Source: Nematopogon swammerdamellus (lineage: Eukaryota > Arthropoda > Insecta > Lepidoptera > Adelidae). From it: a stretch of 64,000 bases of DNA. Below the pieces are notes generated by a model that worked only from the letters and a program-made list of their open reading frames with translations, had not been told where the DNA came from and did not search any database. The DNA is taken from the NCBI GenBank assembly GCA_946902875.1, contig OX336340.1, positions 1,099,501 to 1,163,500 of the forward strand. Reading direction: 5' to 3'. Position numbers and translations under genes: made by a program. The first letter of the stretch is position 1; each line of letters opens with the position of its first letter. Shown here one piece after another: positions 63,045 to 64,000 of the stretch.

Positions 63045-63585
63045 ATCTGCAAAGATAAAAATATTAGACATATTATCAAAGTATGCCAAAACCCGAACAC
63101 CACTGTCAACATCTCCGCTACGATTACGAGTACGGTTGGCATCGACAGTACCCACTCGTATCTCTGACACTAATGGAAGCAGAGTTCGGAGTCAGGGGCT
63201 TTGGTCTTTGGCTCTAATTCACCAGCTCTTGTACTTTTTAGCATTTAATTGGCTTGCTCTGATACTTTAGGAGTGCGCCTATATTCGCCATTGTATATTA
63301 ACAGCACTGAATGTTCTGAAAAATCTGCCAAAAGTAAAATATAATTTTGACATATCCGAGCATGTCAAAACGCGAATACTGCCGTCAGGAGTCAGGATCT
63401 ACAGTCCGCGATTTCGACTACTGGCACGGTTGGCATCGACAGTACCTACTCGTATCTCTGACACTAATGGAAGCAGAGTTCGGAGTCAGGGGTTTTGGTC
63501 TTTGGCTCTAATCGCCAGGTCTTGTACTTGTTAGCATTTAATTGGCTTACTCTGATGCTTTAGGAGAGTGCCCCTGTATCCTCTG
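63045..63585. repeat. Tandem duplication, ~294-bp period
   Basis: GGTTGGCATCGACAGTACC, GACACTAATGGAAGCAGAGT, TTGGTCTTTGGCTCTAAT and AGCATTTAATTGGCTT occur in both halves, offset by 294 bp (63134 and 63428). Conservation is highest over ~150 bp and weaker at the edges. Non-coding. Confidence 0.75.
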
Positions 63586-63660
63586 AACTTTCACGTACCT
63601 ACTGAAGATTACCCGACTAGGGCGATGAATTAAAATTAAATTATTTTGTCTGTGTATGTG

Positions 63661-64000
63661 TTTTTTATATGGAAACTGACATGGTTGGCTATATCACCTA
63701 CTACATCCGTGATGCCAGCCTTGGTGAACTAGGTGACATGTCAGTGCTTCGCTTCGGTCGTGCCGGCTACACTGACCTGGACGGAAAACACCAACTATTT
63801 ACACAGCCGTTACGACCGACGTTTCGCTCAGTGCGGTGGTAACAACCCGGTCGGGATAAAGCCTATCACCTAGTATGGTAAGAAGGGAAGGGACCTACAG
63901 TTTAACGTGGAATCCAAACCACGGTCTCCAACGAACAGTCGAGCGGTCACCCATCCCGGTTGCCGACTGCACCACTGAGCTAGCGAGGCTGACAATATTC
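63661..64000 (-). mobile_element. SINE-A, runs to the window end
   Basis: Poly-T, GGAAACTGACATGGTTGGCT, body with a ~12-bp deletion after GATGCCAGCC, central domain, and on the minus strand a head ending GTCAGCCTCGCTAGCTCAGT. The last bases GACAATATTC are the same as those beyond the 61449 copy. Confidence 0.8.

Overview
This window looks like nuclear DNA from a moth or butterfly (Lepidoptera). It is AT-rich and gene-poor, and more than half of what I can recognise is transposon sequence. The best taxonomic hints are Helitron-like elements with TC...CTAG ends, non-LTR retrotransposon (LINE) fragments of kinds common in Lepidoptera, many SINE copies, and a small secreted lipocalin-like gene. 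There are no operons, CRISPR arrays or prokaryotic signals. A run of 200 N (47945-48144) is an assembly gap.

Host coding content is sparse. The only complete gene I support is a single-exon secreted lipocalin-like protein (19380-19928, +). A broken tandem paralogue lies just upstream (16985-17848), disrupted by a frameshift, two in-frame stops and a SINE. A THAP zinc-finger first exon with a canonical splice donor lies at 49491-49585 (+), behind a GC-rich probable promoter. A weaker candidate first exon lies at 23263-23542 (-). The left edge holds the 5' part of an intact LINE ORF1 (PHD-like finger plus coiled coil, 1-673, -).

The repeats fall into families that I name locally. SINE-A has a head combining tRNA-like A and B boxes with a 5S rRNA promoter segment. 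SINE-B has a Ser/Leu-type tRNA head and a different tail. SINE-C carries a third, unrelated head on the SINE-A body. All three share one central domain, which points to a module-swapping SINE system. LINE-1 and LINE-2 are two related non-LTR families, mostly present as 3' ends. RTE-like LINE pieces, Helitrons, a hAT element with a perfect 8-bp target duplication, several MITEs, minisatellites and fold-back elements fill the rest. Nested insertions (at 9 kb, 24-26 kb, 28 kb, 36-37 kb, 40-42 kb and 46-47 kb) give relative ages.

The most striking locus is 24161-26295. It holds two ~1.07-kb copies of a non-coding element with Transib-type (RAG1-related) ends, joined head to tail, with a CGCCG target duplication only on the outside. 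Their junction resembles a V(D)J signal joint. Second is a 297-bp inverted repeat at 56629-57381 that looks perfect by eye. Third is the modular SINE set. All comparisons were made by eye within this window; no database search was run.
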